A program made the position numbers and the translations under genes. A stretch of 64,000 nucleotides of DNA from Microvirga sp. VF16 (GTDB lineage Bacteria; Pseudomonadota; Alphaproteobacteria; Rhizobiales; Beijerinckiaceae): the NCBI RefSeq assembly GCF_016864375.1, contig NZ_CP069355.1, forward strand, positions 682,001-746,000. Direction: 5' to 3'. Shown here piece after piece: positions 17,642 through 25,971 of the stretch; position 1 is the first letter of the stretch; every line of letters starts with the position of its first letter. Under the pieces are notes generated by a model, which did no database searches, had not been told where the DNA came from, and saw only the letters and a program-made list of their open reading frames with translations.

Positions 17642-18397
17642 ATGCCAAACAAAATTATGCATGGTCAGTGGCAAGAAGTTGAGGAGGAGCTCGCTGCTGA
17701 TATCGCGACTGGCCGGTTCGCCAAGGGAGCACCCCTTCCTAAAGAGGCGGAACTGATGAAACGGTTTGGCGTCGGGCGCCATAGCGTCAGACGTGCGATA
17801 GCGCAGCTTCAGAGTCGCGGGCTTGTCCAGATCGAGCATGGGAAAGGGACGTTCGTCGATGACGGGCGACTGAACTATAGACTGTCCGAGCGCACGCGAT
17901 TTTCCCAAAACCTTTTGGAGCAGGGGCGTGAGCCCTTTGGGAAAGCGATCAAAGAGCGGGTAATCGTGGCTCCTCGCCGGGTCGCTGAAGCTCTGAGGCT
18001 TCCCCCCGAGGAACGGGTCTACCACATCGTTCGCGTTGAATACGCGGACGAGGAGCCGATCAATTTTTCGAACGCGTTCTTTCCAGTCAGACGTTTCCCC
18101 GGTTTTGACAAAGCAAGACGCGAAGGCCGACCGGTTAGTGCCATTCTGGCTCACTACGGCGTCACGGATTACATCCGCCTCCGCACCGATTTTATCGTCC
18201 GGCTCCCGACTAAAGAGGAAGCGCGTCAGCTAGGGCAGTCTGAGGCACAACCTGTCCTGCATCAGAAAAAAGTTGACGTGGATATGAAGGGCACGCCGGT
18301 CTCTTACTCGGAGTCAGTCTGGGCCGGCGAGCGAGTGCAGTTCTCGATCGATAACACGAGTCAGTTGCTTAACTCGTTGGCCCAGAACTCGTCTTAG
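17642..18397 (+). CDS. phnF: GntR-family (HutC subfamily) phosphonate regulator PhnF
   Basis: The 251-residue cytoplasmic regulator has a winged helix-turn-helix at residues 10-70 (KEAELMKRFGVGRHSVRRAI and GLVQIEHGKGTFV) and a UTRA effector domain after residue 90 (ERVYHIVRVEYADEEPINFS ... PVSYSESVWAGERVQFSIDN). PhnF proteins typically repress C-P lyase genes in the absence of inducer. It is divergent from the importer operon, and three matching operator-like sequences lie around it and upstream of phnG, supporting a local regulon. Confidence 0.88.
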   Translation: MPNKIMHGQWQEVEEELAADIATGRFAKGAPLPKEAELMKRFGVGRHSVRRAIAQLQSRGLVQIEHGKGTFVDDGRLNYRLSERTRFSQNLLEQGREPFGKAIKERVIVAPRRVAEALRLPPEERVYHIVRVEYADEEPINFSNAFFPVRRFPGFDKARREGRPVSAILAHYGVTDYIRLRTDFIVRLPTKEEARQLGQSEAQPVLHQKKVDVDMKGTPVSYSESVWAGERVQFSIDNTSQLLNSLAQNSS

Positions 18398-19021
18398 TTC
18401 ATGATTACATCTACGCCTACCGCTTCATGGGACTAGAACAAGAGCTGTTCCACGAGACAAACTAAATTCGAACAAAGCCTGAACCTTCATCTCGGACACG
18501 CAGGATCGGCTGCCGGGAAGTCGCGAACTTCCTGGCGACGGCCGAAACACTCATCCCCGCCACGAGATCGTCGCGCATCCGGTTTCTGTTTTTCCTTTAG
18601 GGTTGTCGCTAGGCACTTTGGCGTGAAATTCCCGATTTTGGAGCAGTCGTGGGCATTTTGACCTGAGACTCTGGGAGCGCGGAGTCTCACGTTAACTCTG
18701 ATGTTCGTTGTCAAAGGCTTTGAACGCAACAATGCGCTCCCTGCAACGATCCGGGCACTCAACGATAGAGCGATTGCGCAGGGCCGGAGGCAGAGCCGTC
18801 AAGACGACGGTTGAGCAAACTCTGATGCGCGGGTTGATCACCGCATTTCCGTGTGTTCGTCCGGGGCTGCCTCGATCTGCCAGCGGGCGTCGATGATCCA
18901 TCATCGGCCACACAGTTAACCCGAGGGTTCCCCACCGAGGCCCTGCCTCCGGTGCTGCGCAAAAGCAGATGTCAATCCAAGCTGATTGGGTCCTCCACGA
19001 CGACCGTGAATGTGGTTGGCG
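18398..19021. other. Intergenic with IS21-like relic end
   Basis: No gene is recognised between phnF and the first IS110. The stretch contains repeated units described separately (18612-18696) that look like the multiple terminal repeats of an IS21-type element. Confidence 0.4.
18612..18696. repeat. Relic IS21-like left end with repeated units
   Basis: Units GCACTTTGGCGTGAAATTCC (18613-18632) and GGCATTTTGACCTGAGACTC (18652-18671) are related and 39 bp apart in the same orientation; GGAGTCTCACGTTAAC (18681-18696) is a third, inverted copy. Matching inverted units lie at 21822-21872. Multiple subterminal repeats are characteristic of IS21-family ends. No istA or istB remains between them. Confidence 0.4.
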
Positions 19022-20077
19022 CTAGGCGGCCGAGCGCGGGTTCACCTCGCGGCCGATCGCCCAGAGAAAGGCCGCCATTTCTCGCGCGATCGCGGTGGTG
19101 ACCACGGTCTGGCGCTTGCCGGCCGCCATCAGCCGACGATAGCGGGCGCACAGCCGCACCTGCGCCTTCCAGGCGATCGCCCGCACGATTGCCGGCAAGC
19201 CCTCTTGGCGCTTCTGTAGCACTCGGCTCATCCGCGCCGGAAAGCGATAGGTCCAGGCGCCCTCGATCAGCACCCGCCGCACTCTCGGGTTACCAGCCTT
19301 GGTAAGGCTGCCCCGCCGCACCCGCTCGCCGGTCGAGCTCTCGCACGGCACCAGGCCGAGATAGGCCATCAGTTGCCGTGGGCTCTCGAAGCGGCGCACA
19401 TCGCCGATCTCGGCCACAAAGGTCACCGCGGTCAGAAGCGCTACCCCGCGCAGGGCCTGATACGCCTCGACTACCGGCGCCATCGACCAGGTCGCGACCA
19501 CCTCAGCGACTTGCTGCGTCAGGCGCTCGAGGCGGGCCTCGGCGTCTTCGATCGCCTGCCGGTACTCGCGCAGAACCAGATACTGGGCCGGATGCTCAAA
19601 GATGAGTTCGGACAGCCATCGTGCATGCGCCCGGGTCCAAGGCTGACGGCCAGGGAAGACCCGCCCATGGCGCAACAGAAACGACTGCAGGTGCTGGCGC
19701 TTCTCGCGCAGATCTTCCATCGCGGCCTCCCGCGCCCGCACCAGCTCACGCACGGCCTCATGGCCTGGATCCGGCACCCAGATGGCGGTCAGTTCACCGG
19801 CCCGATGCAGTCGGGCCAGGCTCAACGCATCGCGCCGATTGGTCTTGACGCGCTCGCCTGGGCGTTTCGGGATGAGCGAGGGCGCGATGACCGCGCACTC
19901 ATGACCGAGCGCGGAGATCTGGCGCTGCAGGCCATAGCCGGTCGGACCGGCCTCGTAGCAGAACAGCAGCTCACCGTGCCGGCTCGCCAGTTTGTGGACC
20001 AGGCGCCGCACGGCCTCGGGTGTGTTGCCAATGTCGCCGAGAAAGCGGACCTCGCCTTGGCGACCGTCTTCGGCCAC
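19022..20077 (-). CDS. IS110-family transposase, probably defective at its N-terminus
   Basis: The frame encodes the body of an IS110-family DEDD recombinase: the RuvC-like N-terminal half (GELLFCYEAGPTGYGLQRQI, KTNRRDALSLARLHRAGELT) and the C-terminal Tnp_20 domain (ALRGVALLTAVTFVAEIGDV, FESPRQLMAYLGLVPCESST, GNPRVRRVLIEGAW). The GTG at 20077 starts inside the conserved first beta-strand. Read further upstream in frame, the sequence is EYPISKLKISVAVAEDG, with Pro where the first catalytic Asp (xDxSK) is expected. The copy may therefore be inactive, or its true end was replaced when the neighbouring IS110 inserted. Confidence 0.7.
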   Translation of the reverse strand: MAEDGRQGEVRFLGDIGNTPEAVRRLVHKLASRHGELLFCYEAGPTGYGLQRQISALGHECAVIAPSLIPKRPGERVKTNRRDALSLARLHRAGELTAIWVPDPGHEAVRELVRAREAAMEDLREKRQHLQSFLLRHGRVFPGRQPWTRAHARWLSELIFEHPAQYLVLREYRQAIEDAEARLERLTQQVAEVVATWSMAPVVEAYQALRGVALLTAVTFVAEIGDVRRFESPRQLMAYLGLVPCESSTGERVRRGSLTKAGNPRVRRVLIEGAWTYRFPARMSRVLQKRQEGLPAIVRAIAWKAQVRLCARYRRLMAAGKRQTVVTTAIAREMAAFLWAIGREVNPRSAA

Positions 20078-20219
20078 AGCGACGGAGATCTTCAGCTTGG
20101 AGATGGGATATTCGGCCCGCTGCGGAGCCCTCCACTGGTTGATGGGGGCGGCGCGTCTGGCTGATAGTACAACGAGAGCGGTTGAGAACGACTTCGGGTC
20201 TCAGTAGAGGAAGCGCAGC

Positions 20220-21251
20220 ATGAAGCACTACGTGGGTCTGGATGTTTCGGTCAAAGAGACATCCGTGTGCATTGTCGACGAGGCAGGGAAGATCTGTCGC
20301 GAGTTGAAGGCCACCAGCCATCCGGAGGACCTTCTCCAGATCCTGCAAGATCCTGCCTGGCGGATGGAGCGGATCGGCCTTGAGGCAGGCCCGCTCTCCC
20401 AATGGCTCTTCGATGGGCTCGCCAGGGCAGGCTTACCCGTCGTGTGTATCGAGACCCGGCACACTAAGGCCTTCCTCAAGGCCCAGGTCAACAAGACCGA
20501 CCGGAACGATGCCCGCGGCATCGCCCAGATGATGCGGGTCAATCTGTTCCGACCTGTTCACGTCAAGACGCTGGCGAGCCAGAAGCGCCGTGCGCTGCTG
20601 ACCGCCCGTAAGCTCCTGCAGGAAAAGGCCATTGCCATCGAGAATGATTTACGCGGTCTGCTCCGCAACTTTGGCCTCAAGGTCGGAGTTGTCGGTGCGC
20701 TCAAGTTCGAGGGGCGTATTCACGAACTCGTGGCAGGCATGCCGGATCTGGCCGAGATCACCAAGCCGCTTCTTGATGCTCGCCGGACCCTGCGCGAGCA
20801 CTTTGCGAGCCTGCACCGCAAGCTTCTGGAGATTGTGCGTGGCGACGAGGTCTGCCGCCGACTTATGACCGTCCCTGGGGTAGGGCCTGTGGTCGCTCTG
20901 GCCTTTGTCGCCACCATCGACATCCCAGCCCGGTTTCGGAATTCCAAAGCGGTGGGACCTGCTCTGGGCCTCACGCCCGTGCAGCATCAGTCCGGCGAAA
21001 GCAAGCGCGTTGGCAGGATTTCGCTGTGTGGTGATGGCATGATGCGAACGCTGCTGTTTGAAGCCGCTCAGACGCTGCTCACGCGGGTGACGAAATGGTC
21101 GTGGCTGAAAGCATGGGCGATGAACGTGGCCAAGCGGCGCGGCGCGAGAAAAGCAATCATTGCGCTGGCCCGGCGCCTGGCTGTCATCCTGCATCGCGTG
21201 TGGAGCGACGGAACCGAGTTCCGTTGGGCTAAGGCAGCATCGGCCGCCTAA
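20220..21251 (+). CDS. IS110-family transposase, complete
   Basis: The 343-residue product begins MKHYVGLDVSVKETSVCIVD, with the first catalytic Asp in GLDVS, followed by LEAGPLSQWL, NKTDRNDARGIAQMM and the C-terminal domain with TVPGVGPVVALAFVATID, ALGLTPVQHQSGES and GDGMMRTLLFEAAQ. A GAGGAAG site precedes the ATG. Members of this family are guided by a structured RNA from the non-coding part of the element. Here the long structured flank lies downstream of the gene, as in the IS1111 subgroup. It is divergent from the defective IS110 copy, with 142 bp between. Confidence 0.88.
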   Translation: MKHYVGLDVSVKETSVCIVDEAGKICRELKATSHPEDLLQILQDPAWRMERIGLEAGPLSQWLFDGLARAGLPVVCIETRHTKAFLKAQVNKTDRNDARGIAQMMRVNLFRPVHVKTLASQKRRALLTARKLLQEKAIAIENDLRGLLRNFGLKVGVVGALKFEGRIHELVAGMPDLAEITKPLLDARRTLREHFASLHRKLLEIVRGDEVCRRLMTVPGVGPVVALAFVATIDIPARFRNSKAVGPALGLTPVQHQSGESKRVGRISLCGDGMMRTLLFEAAQTLLTRVTKWSWLKAWAMNVAKRRGARKAIIALARRLAVILHRVWSDGTEFRWAKAASAA

Positions 21252-21390
21252 TACACGATCACGATTCGAGAAAGTCTCGGAACTTCGCCCGCTGGCGGAG
21301 CGGCGTCCCTCGCGGGACGACGAATGAAGTGAGTTCGCTGGATACCTGGTGTCCTTCGCAAGGTGCGAGAGAACGCCTTCGAGATTGTTC
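21252..21390 (+). ncRNA. Candidate bridge RNA region of the IS110-family element
   Basis: Immediately after the transposase the sequence forms a string of short hairpins: CGAGA-AAG-TCTCG, CCGC-TGG-CGG, GTCCC-TCGC-GGGAC and CCTT-CGC-AAGG. Dense hairpins in the non-coding flank are expected for the guide (bridge/seek) RNA of IS110-type elements. Exact ends and the target-binding loops cannot be set by eye. Confidence 0.4.
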
Positions 21391-21550
21391 CACTTCATTC
21401 TTCTGATCCCATTATGGAAGGGCGTTGATGCCGATTCCGGAAAGAAGCGAGAGCCTGCAGGGACCACTGCACCGATCGACGCGATGGATCTAAAGACGCT
21501 TGACTGGAACCAGCCGAATAAAGAAGGTATCCAGACCGACAAACACTTTG

Positions 21551-21712
21551 CTATTCTGCTGCATGGCTCGTCCCCTGTGCGGGAGGCTCGGCGCCGGCCC
21601 ATCCGGCGCAACCCTCGCAATCGCACAGCTTGGGACGAGCCACCTCCGCCAGCAACGAACATACGGTCTGCCAATGTAAGGCGGCTTCGGGAATTCCCTT
21701 CCCCTGCTCCAT
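21551..21712 (-). CDS. Possible 53-residue Cys-rich protein
   Basis: A small frame from the ATG at 21712 (MEQGKGIPEAALHWQTVCSL) contains LCDCEGCAGWAG, a Cys-x-Cys-x2-Cys pattern. There is no clear Shine-Dalgarno and no family match. It sits between the IS110 flank and the relic IS21-like end, so it may be debris. Confidence 0.2.
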   Translation of the reverse strand: MEQGKGIPEAALHWQTVCSLLAEVARPKLCDCEGCAGWAGAEPPAQGTSHAAE

Positions 21713-21821
21713 GCCGGCTAAGGCGATGCACTGCTTGGCGTTTTCGCGCGATCAGAAGCGCCAATCAACTGCTGACCTGCCAGGCTTAGCCCACTCCAAA
21801 ATTAGACAACGTTTGTAAGCC

Positions 21822-21872
21822 GGAATCTCACGCTAACGGCCCAGAGCCAACGAGAATCTCAGGTTAAGTGCC
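21822..21872. repeat. Relic IS21-like right end with repeated units
   Basis: GGAATCTCACGCTAAC (21822-21837) and AGAATCTCAGGTTAAG (21853-21868) repeat one unit 31 bp apart. On the other strand they read GTTAGCGTGAGATTCC and CTTAACCTGAGATTCT, matching the units at 18612-18671 in inverted orientation. Together they look like the two ends of one element whose interior was replaced by the IS110 copies. Confidence 0.4.
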
Positions 21873-21973
21873 CAAACATTTGTCTTGCAGTACATGCTAA
21901 GCCACTGAAATTATTAGATCGTCTGTCTCGCGCCAAAATGCTCAGTGACACCGGCCCATCATGAGGACGGACT

Positions 21974-22069
21974 ATGAAGCGTTCACGGTTTTCGGAAGGA
22001 CAGATCATCGGGATCCTGCGGGAGCAGGAAGCTGGCGCCAAGGCAGCCGACCTGTGCCCCTGTCATTGA
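21974..22069 (+). pseudogene. IS3-family OrfA, N-terminal stub
   Basis: The translation MKRSRFSEGQIIGILREQEA followed by GAKAADLC is the classic start of IS3-family OrfA proteins (HTH region). Homology stops near 22056, where another fragment begins, and the frame ends four codons later. Only about 28 of about 90 codons remain. Confidence 0.7.
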
Positions 22070-22199
22070 CCTGAACGATTCCGTCTTCCAGAACACCCGC
22101 CGTGAGCCATTTGCGGATCAGGCGGAGGATACGCGGATCGCCGACGCGGTGCTCCACGAACCGGAGGAGCCATGCTTGGTCCACCGTGTCGAACGACAG
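22059..22199 (-). pseudogene. Group II intron reverse transcriptase fragment
   Basis: The minus strand reads LSFDTVDQAWLLRFVEHRVG then DPRILRLIRKWLTAGVLEDG, which is the palm-region block of group II intron-encoded reverse transcriptases. Both sides are cut off, upstream by unrelated sequence and downstream by the IS3 stub. About 47 codons remain and no intron RNA domain V was seen nearby. Confidence 0.65.
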
Positions 22200-22237
22200 C
22201 GTCAGTTGATACCCCCTTCCACAACCCGGCGGATCGG

Positions 22238-22351
22238 GATTCGATTGAGATCGAGGTCACTGATTCGCGGCACTCGCTCTTCGGCCGTCGGTTCCTGCTG
22301 GTCTCGGTGAGCGCGCGCCGGAGTGACGGCCACGCTCTCGTCGCTTATCCG
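22238..22351 (+). pseudogene. Fragment resembling DUF5372-type small proteins
   Basis: The reading SIEIEVTDSRHSLFGRRFLL resembles the pattern xVTHPFHPLxGxxFxL of short proteins found next to transposases in rhizobia. It has no own start and is followed by a stop soon after 22370. Assignment is tentative. Confidence 0.3.
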
Positions 22352-22462
22352 TTAATTACCTCCTGCCCTACCTTCTCAGCACAGCAGAAGCGGCATCGAT
22401 CTCAGCCAGGCTCCTCTCATCTAACTTCTCCGAACGTCGCGCATTCCCGAAAGCGTAAGTGG

Positions 22463-22471
22463 GGCAGATTA
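22463..22471. repeat. Target-site duplication of the IS4-family element, left copy
   Basis: GGCAGATTA directly precedes the left inverted repeat and recurs at 23998-24006 directly after the right one. A 9-bp duplication is typical of IS4-family elements of the IS50/IS10 type. Confidence 0.85.
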
Positions 22472-23997
22472 CTTTCAATTACCCACATCTCCGGGGTGTC
22501 GGCCGCTCCAGCTTGCAAGACGTGGCTTGGGCGTGATTCCTTGTTGGGCACCCGTTCAGATGGAGGGGTGCCATGGATCCGATGCTCGAGGGTGCCGCGT
22601 GGCTCGATGAGGAATTGGCCGGATCGACCTTTGCCGATGCCCGGCTGCACCAGCGGCTGCGGCGGCTCCTGGAGCAGCTCGGCGGGGCGATGGGAGCAAG
22701 CCTGCCGCTGGCCTGCCAGGACTGGGCCGCCACCAAGGCCGCTTATCGCTTCTTCGACAACGATCGCGTCAGCGAGGCTCAGATCCTGGCCGGCCACTTC
22801 GCCGCAACCGCCAGCCGCCTGGCCGTGACTGAGGGGCCGATCCTCATCCTTCATGACACCACTGAGTTCGTCTATCACCGGGTCCGGCCCGAGCCGATCG
22901 GCCTGACCGGGCAATATCCCTGCCGTAACACCAGTTACGATCGCCGCCAGTTCTATAGCGTCTGCGGTCTTCTGATGCACTCAAGCCTCGGTGTCACGCC
23001 GGACGGGCTGCCGCTGGGACTGTGCGCGATCAAGTTCTGGACCCGCGCCAGCTTCAAAGGCACGAGCACCCTCAAGCGGCATATCAACCCGACGCGGGTG
23101 CCGATCGAGCAGAAAGAGAGCCTCCGTTGGCTCGAGAACATGCGCCAGGCATCCGTACTTGCTGCCGATCCGGCGCGGTGCATCCACATCGGCGATCGCG
23201 AGGGCGACATCTATGAGCTGTTCGTCACGGCGCACGAACTCGGCACGCACTTTCTCGTGCGCAGCAGCGTCGACCGGCGGGCGGATGACGGCACCCGAAC
23301 GATCATCGCAGCCATGGACGAGGTGCCGGGCTTAGGCGAGCACTGGATCGAGGTGCGCGACGACAAGGGCAAGAGCAGCCGGGCCCACCTTACCATCAAG
23401 TACCAGCGCCTTCATGTGTTGCCGCCCCTCGCCAAGCAGAAGCGCTATCCTGCTCTCGAACTCACCGTGATCTGCACTGATGAGCGAGGGACGCCCGAGA
23501 ACCGCCCGCCGATCCACTGGCGCCTCATTACTGATCTGCCCGTCACGTGCGTTGACGAGGCGGTCGAGAAGATCGGCTGGTACGCCCTGCGCTGGAAGAT
23601 CGAGCTCTTTCACAAGATCCTGAAATCGGGCTGCCGCGCCGAGGATGCGAAACTCCGCTCGGCCGAGCGGCTGGTCAATCTGCTGGCGCTGTTCTGCATC
23701 CTGGCATGGCGGGTGTTCTGGCTGACGATGCTCAACCGGACGGCACCCACGGCATCCCCACGCCTGGTATTCACCCCGCTCGAGATCCGCCTGCTCGATC
23801 AGCTGGTCAAGGACAAGGCGTCGTCACCGGCGCCAACACTGTCCCACTATCTGACCAAGATCGCCCAGCTCGGCGGCTATCTCGCGCGCGCCAAGGATCC
23901 GCCGCCCGGCAGCATGGTCCTGTGGCGCGGCCTCTCGCGCCTCACCGATCTCGGGCTCGGCGCCTCCCTCGGCATGAGGCTTGTGGGTAATTGAAAG
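22472..23997 (+). mobile_element. Complete IS4-family (IS50-like) insertion sequence
   Basis: The element is 1,526 bp. Terminal inverted repeats CTTTCAATTACCCACA lie at 22472-22487 and, inverted, at 23982-23997. It is bounded by the 9-bp duplication GGCAGATTA. The repeat shares the CT...TTA...ACA layout of Tn5/IS50 ends. The transposase stop codon lies inside the right repeat. Intact ends, duplication and gene suggest a recent insertion that could still move. Confidence 0.88.
22573..23994 (+). CDS. IS4-family transposase
   Basis: The 473-residue DDE transposase has the Tn5-type N-terminal DNA-binding segment (LPLACQDWAATKAAYRFFDN), catalytic residues Asp95 (LHDTTEF), Asp208 (HIGDREGDIYEL) and Glu344. 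The last is in the YREK signature (YALRWKIELFHKILK: Y-x2-R-x3-E-x6-K) that defines the IS4 family. Length and motif spacing match a full-length enzyme of the IS50 type. The start is the ATG at 22573 after GGAGGGG. Confidence 0.92.
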   Translation: MDPMLEGAAWLDEELAGSTFADARLHQRLRRLLEQLGGAMGASLPLACQDWAATKAAYRFFDNDRVSEAQILAGHFAATASRLAVTEGPILILHDTTEFVYHRVRPEPIGLTGQYPCRNTSYDRRQFYSVCGLLMHSSLGVTPDGLPLGLCAIKFWTRASFKGTSTLKRHINPTRVPIEQKESLRWLENMRQASVLAADPARCIHIGDREGDIYELFVTAHELGTHFLVRSSVDRRADDGTRTIIAAMDEVPGLGEHWIEVRDDKGKSSRAHLTIKYQRLHVLPPLAKQKRYPALELTVICTDERGTPENRPPIHWRLITDLPVTCVDEAVEKIGWYALRWKIELFHKILKSGCRAEDAKLRSAERLVNLLALFCILAWRVFWLTMLNRTAPTASPRLVFTPLEIRLLDQLVKDKASSPAPTLSHYLTKIAQLGGYLARAKDPPPGSMVLWRGLSRLTDLGLGASLGMRLVGN

Positions 23998-24006
23998 GGC
24001 AGATTA
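23998..24006. repeat. Target-site duplication of the IS4-family element, right copy
   Basis: GGCAGATTA is identical to the copy at 22463-22471. It contains, on the minus strand, the TAA stop of the small membrane-protein gene, so the IS inserted at the very 3' end of that gene. Confidence 0.85.
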
Positions 24007-24231
24007 GGGGGCAAGGGATCCCTGCAGACCGGCCTTCGTGATCCAATCGATGGATGATCGTGCCGACTGGTAGTTCCGGCTCTCCACCTGAGCCGATGGG
24101 AACCCTCCCGGCCCTGACGTTTCCCCATAGCCGTAAGCGATCATCACAAACAGCACGGCGGCCAGGGCAACCACCAGCCCCATGAAGATGAGGACCATAG
24201 CAGTGCGGGTGGTGGGACTGTCCTCGTGCAT
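24004..24231 (-). CDS. Small single-pass membrane protein of unknown function
   Basis: A strong AAGGAGA precedes the ATG at 24231. The 75-residue product starts MHEDSPTTRTAMVLIFMG and has one hydrophobic segment at about residues 11-32 (AMVLIFMGLVVALAAVLFVM), followed by a soluble tail rich in Gly, Ser and Gln. Its stop codon lies in the IS4 target duplication, so the coding part seems intact. Function is unknown; the good ribosome binding site and TM pattern argue that it is real. Confidence 0.5.
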   Translation of the reverse strand: MHEDSPTTRTAMVLIFMGLVVALAAVLFVMIAYGYGETSGPGGFPSAQVESRNYQSARSSIDWITKAGLQGSLAP

Positions 24232-24297
24232 GATGTGTCTCCTTGGGATGCTAGCGGATAACACCTGAACGTCAGCAGACCAGATTGCGGGCGGGCC

Positions 24298-25908
24298 TCA
24301 GGTCGCCCGAGCCACAAGAATGGCCAGCGGCGGGATCTTCGGCTGACCCGGGTTCAGGCCGAGCCGGTCCCCAAGATAGGTGAAGAACGACAGCCGGAGC
24401 TTGCGGCAGGTCTTCGAAAGCCCAAGCATCACATCCCGTGCGACACGGCCATCCACACTCATGGTGCCACCGGAGACCTTCCGCTTGATCACCCAGGCGC
24501 GCAGGTCGTTCTCGGAGGCATTGGTGTGCAGCGGGATCTCGGGCCGCGCGAGCACCCGCAGCAATTCGTTCTTCCTCCGCGCCAGACGGGCCAGCAATTC
24601 GTCGAGTTCCTTGTAGCCCGTGCGCTGGCCAAAGATCCGGTTGAACTGTCGCCTGAACGACGCCTCAGCGCCCGGTGCGGGGCTCTGCTTCCACAGCTTC
24701 AGACCGCGGTAAAAACACCAGATGGTCTCGCGCACCAATTCCACTGCCTTGGCCTGCTTCGGTGACGCCGGCATCAGCTTCTGCAGGTGGCGCTCCGCGT
24801 GGATCCAACACAGCGCGTGCTGGGCAATGCGGAACTGCCCGGCATCGTCGGAGACCACGACCGTGTTGTCCATCAGCCCGTGATGGCGGATCGCACCCCA
24901 GGTGGCGGCTTCGTTCAGCGTCTGCAGCAAGGGCCGATCGAAAATGTTGATCGAGCACCGTGCAAGATGCTCCAGCCAGTCCAGATCCGAGCGAAACACT
25001 TGGCCCTGGAGCTTGGTCAACCGGGCGACCACGGCAGCCTCGACCGGCTGCCGGCGCAGATAGTCGAGCGCGGCCTCGTTGACGACATAGTCCTCGCAAT
25101 CACCTCGCAGCAGCGACAGGAAGTTCAAGCGCGATTTCGACCGCCCGGTGCGAAAGACGCAAAACCGCTCGCCGCCGATCTGGGTGGTGACACCCGGGCG
25201 GCGGGCATGCCGTGCACCGGTGTCGTCAACCGTGATGTACGGCGAGGAAGTCAGGCCCGTCTGCAGGACCGCGCGGTCCTCCTGTTCGAACAGCTCCAGA
25301 TCGGTGGTCAGCAGACGCACCACCTCCCGCTTGGAGATCGACAGGCCGATGCCGTTCAGCAGATCGGTCAGGCGCTCGGTGGTGACCTGACCTTGCGTGT
25401 GCAGGGCGAGGCAGAACCGGCGCACGCCGGGCCCATACCCGCCAGTGACGCCAACTGGCAATGGCGCGATGATGGTCTGGCCTTCGGGCGTCACCCAGCG
25501 TTCCCGCTTGTAGCGCACGACCTCCGCGGTCAGGATTAGATCCCGCTGCACCACCGTCTTGTAGCCTTTGAAGCGCGAGCCAGGTGGCACCTCGACCTGC
25601 AGCGTGACCTCGCGGGTGACCCGATCCCGTTTGGCGCCGCGGCCTGGACGCCGTCCCGAACCCGTGGGCCGCGGCTCGGTGGCTTTCTCCATACCGGACG
25701 GTTTGAACGGCGGGCGTGGCGGCAGGTGCTTGAGCCTTGCGATCTCATCCTTCAGGGCCTGGTTGTCGCGGCGCAGGTTGCTGTTGTCGAGGCGCAGCTG
25801 CTCGACTTCTTGCTCCAGTCGATCGATCTTGCCGGCCAGATCCGAGACCAACTGGCGCAGGGCCGTCGAGGACAGAGGCTTGCTGGACCTACCGGGCGGC
25901 GATGTCAT
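24298..25908 (-). CDS. IS66-family transposase, copy 1
   Basis: This 536-residue transposase of the IS66 (TnpC) class has an N-terminal leucine-zipper-like coil (residues 15-60), a basic linker, the IS66 core with TVDDTGARHARRPGV and DNTVVVSDDAGQFRIAQHAL, and the C-terminal HTNASENDLRAW. No tnpA or tnpB accompanies it. It is identical to copy 2 (34337-35947) over about the first 250 residues and clearly divergent afterwards. Confidence 0.88.
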   Translation of the reverse strand: MTSPPGRSSKPLSSTALRQLVSDLAGKIDRLEQEVEQLRLDNSNLRRDNQALKDEIARLKHLPPRPPFKPSGMEKATEPRPTGSGRRPGRGAKRDRVTREVTLQVEVPPGSRFKGYKTVVQRDLILTAEVVRYKRERWVTPEGQTIIAPLPVGVTGGYGPGVRRFCLALHTQGQVTTERLTDLLNGIGLSISKREVVRLLTTDLELFEQEDRAVLQTGLTSSPYITVDDTGARHARRPGVTTQIGGERFCVFRTGRSKSRLNFLSLLRGDCEDYVVNEAALDYLRRQPVEAAVVARLTKLQGQVFRSDLDWLEHLARCSINIFDRPLLQTLNEAATWGAIRHHGLMDNTVVVSDDAGQFRIAQHALCWIHAERHLQKLMPASPKQAKAVELVRETIWCFYRGLKLWKQSPAPGAEASFRRQFNRIFGQRTGYKELDELLARLARRKNELLRVLARPEIPLHTNASENDLRAWVIKRKVSGGTMSVDGRVARDVMLGLSKTCRKLRLSFFTYLGDRLGLNPGQPKIPPLAILVARAT

Positions 25909-25971
25909 GCCGGGATTGAATCATGAATGCCCGTTTGGAGGAATCCCTGCCCCCCAAAATGCCCCGGTTAC
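24298..25971 (-). mobile_element. IS66-family element copy 1, missing one end
   Basis: The end upstream of the transposase carries the terminal repeat (25949-25971, reading GTAACCGGGGCATTTTGG on the minus strand). At the other side the sequence after the stop (GGCCCGCCCGCAATCTGG) does not contain the repeat found in copy 2, so this copy is one-ended and probably immobile alone. No target duplication can be assigned. Confidence 0.65.

Noticed and set aside
19373..20164. 263-codon plus-strand frame opposite the other IS110 gene
   Set aside because: Shadow of the transposase; it has no family motif and no ribosome site.
20649..21764. 371-codon minus-strand frame opposite the complete IS110 transposase
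   Set aside because: Low-complexity composition and full overlap with a clear IS110 gene mark it as an antisense shadow.
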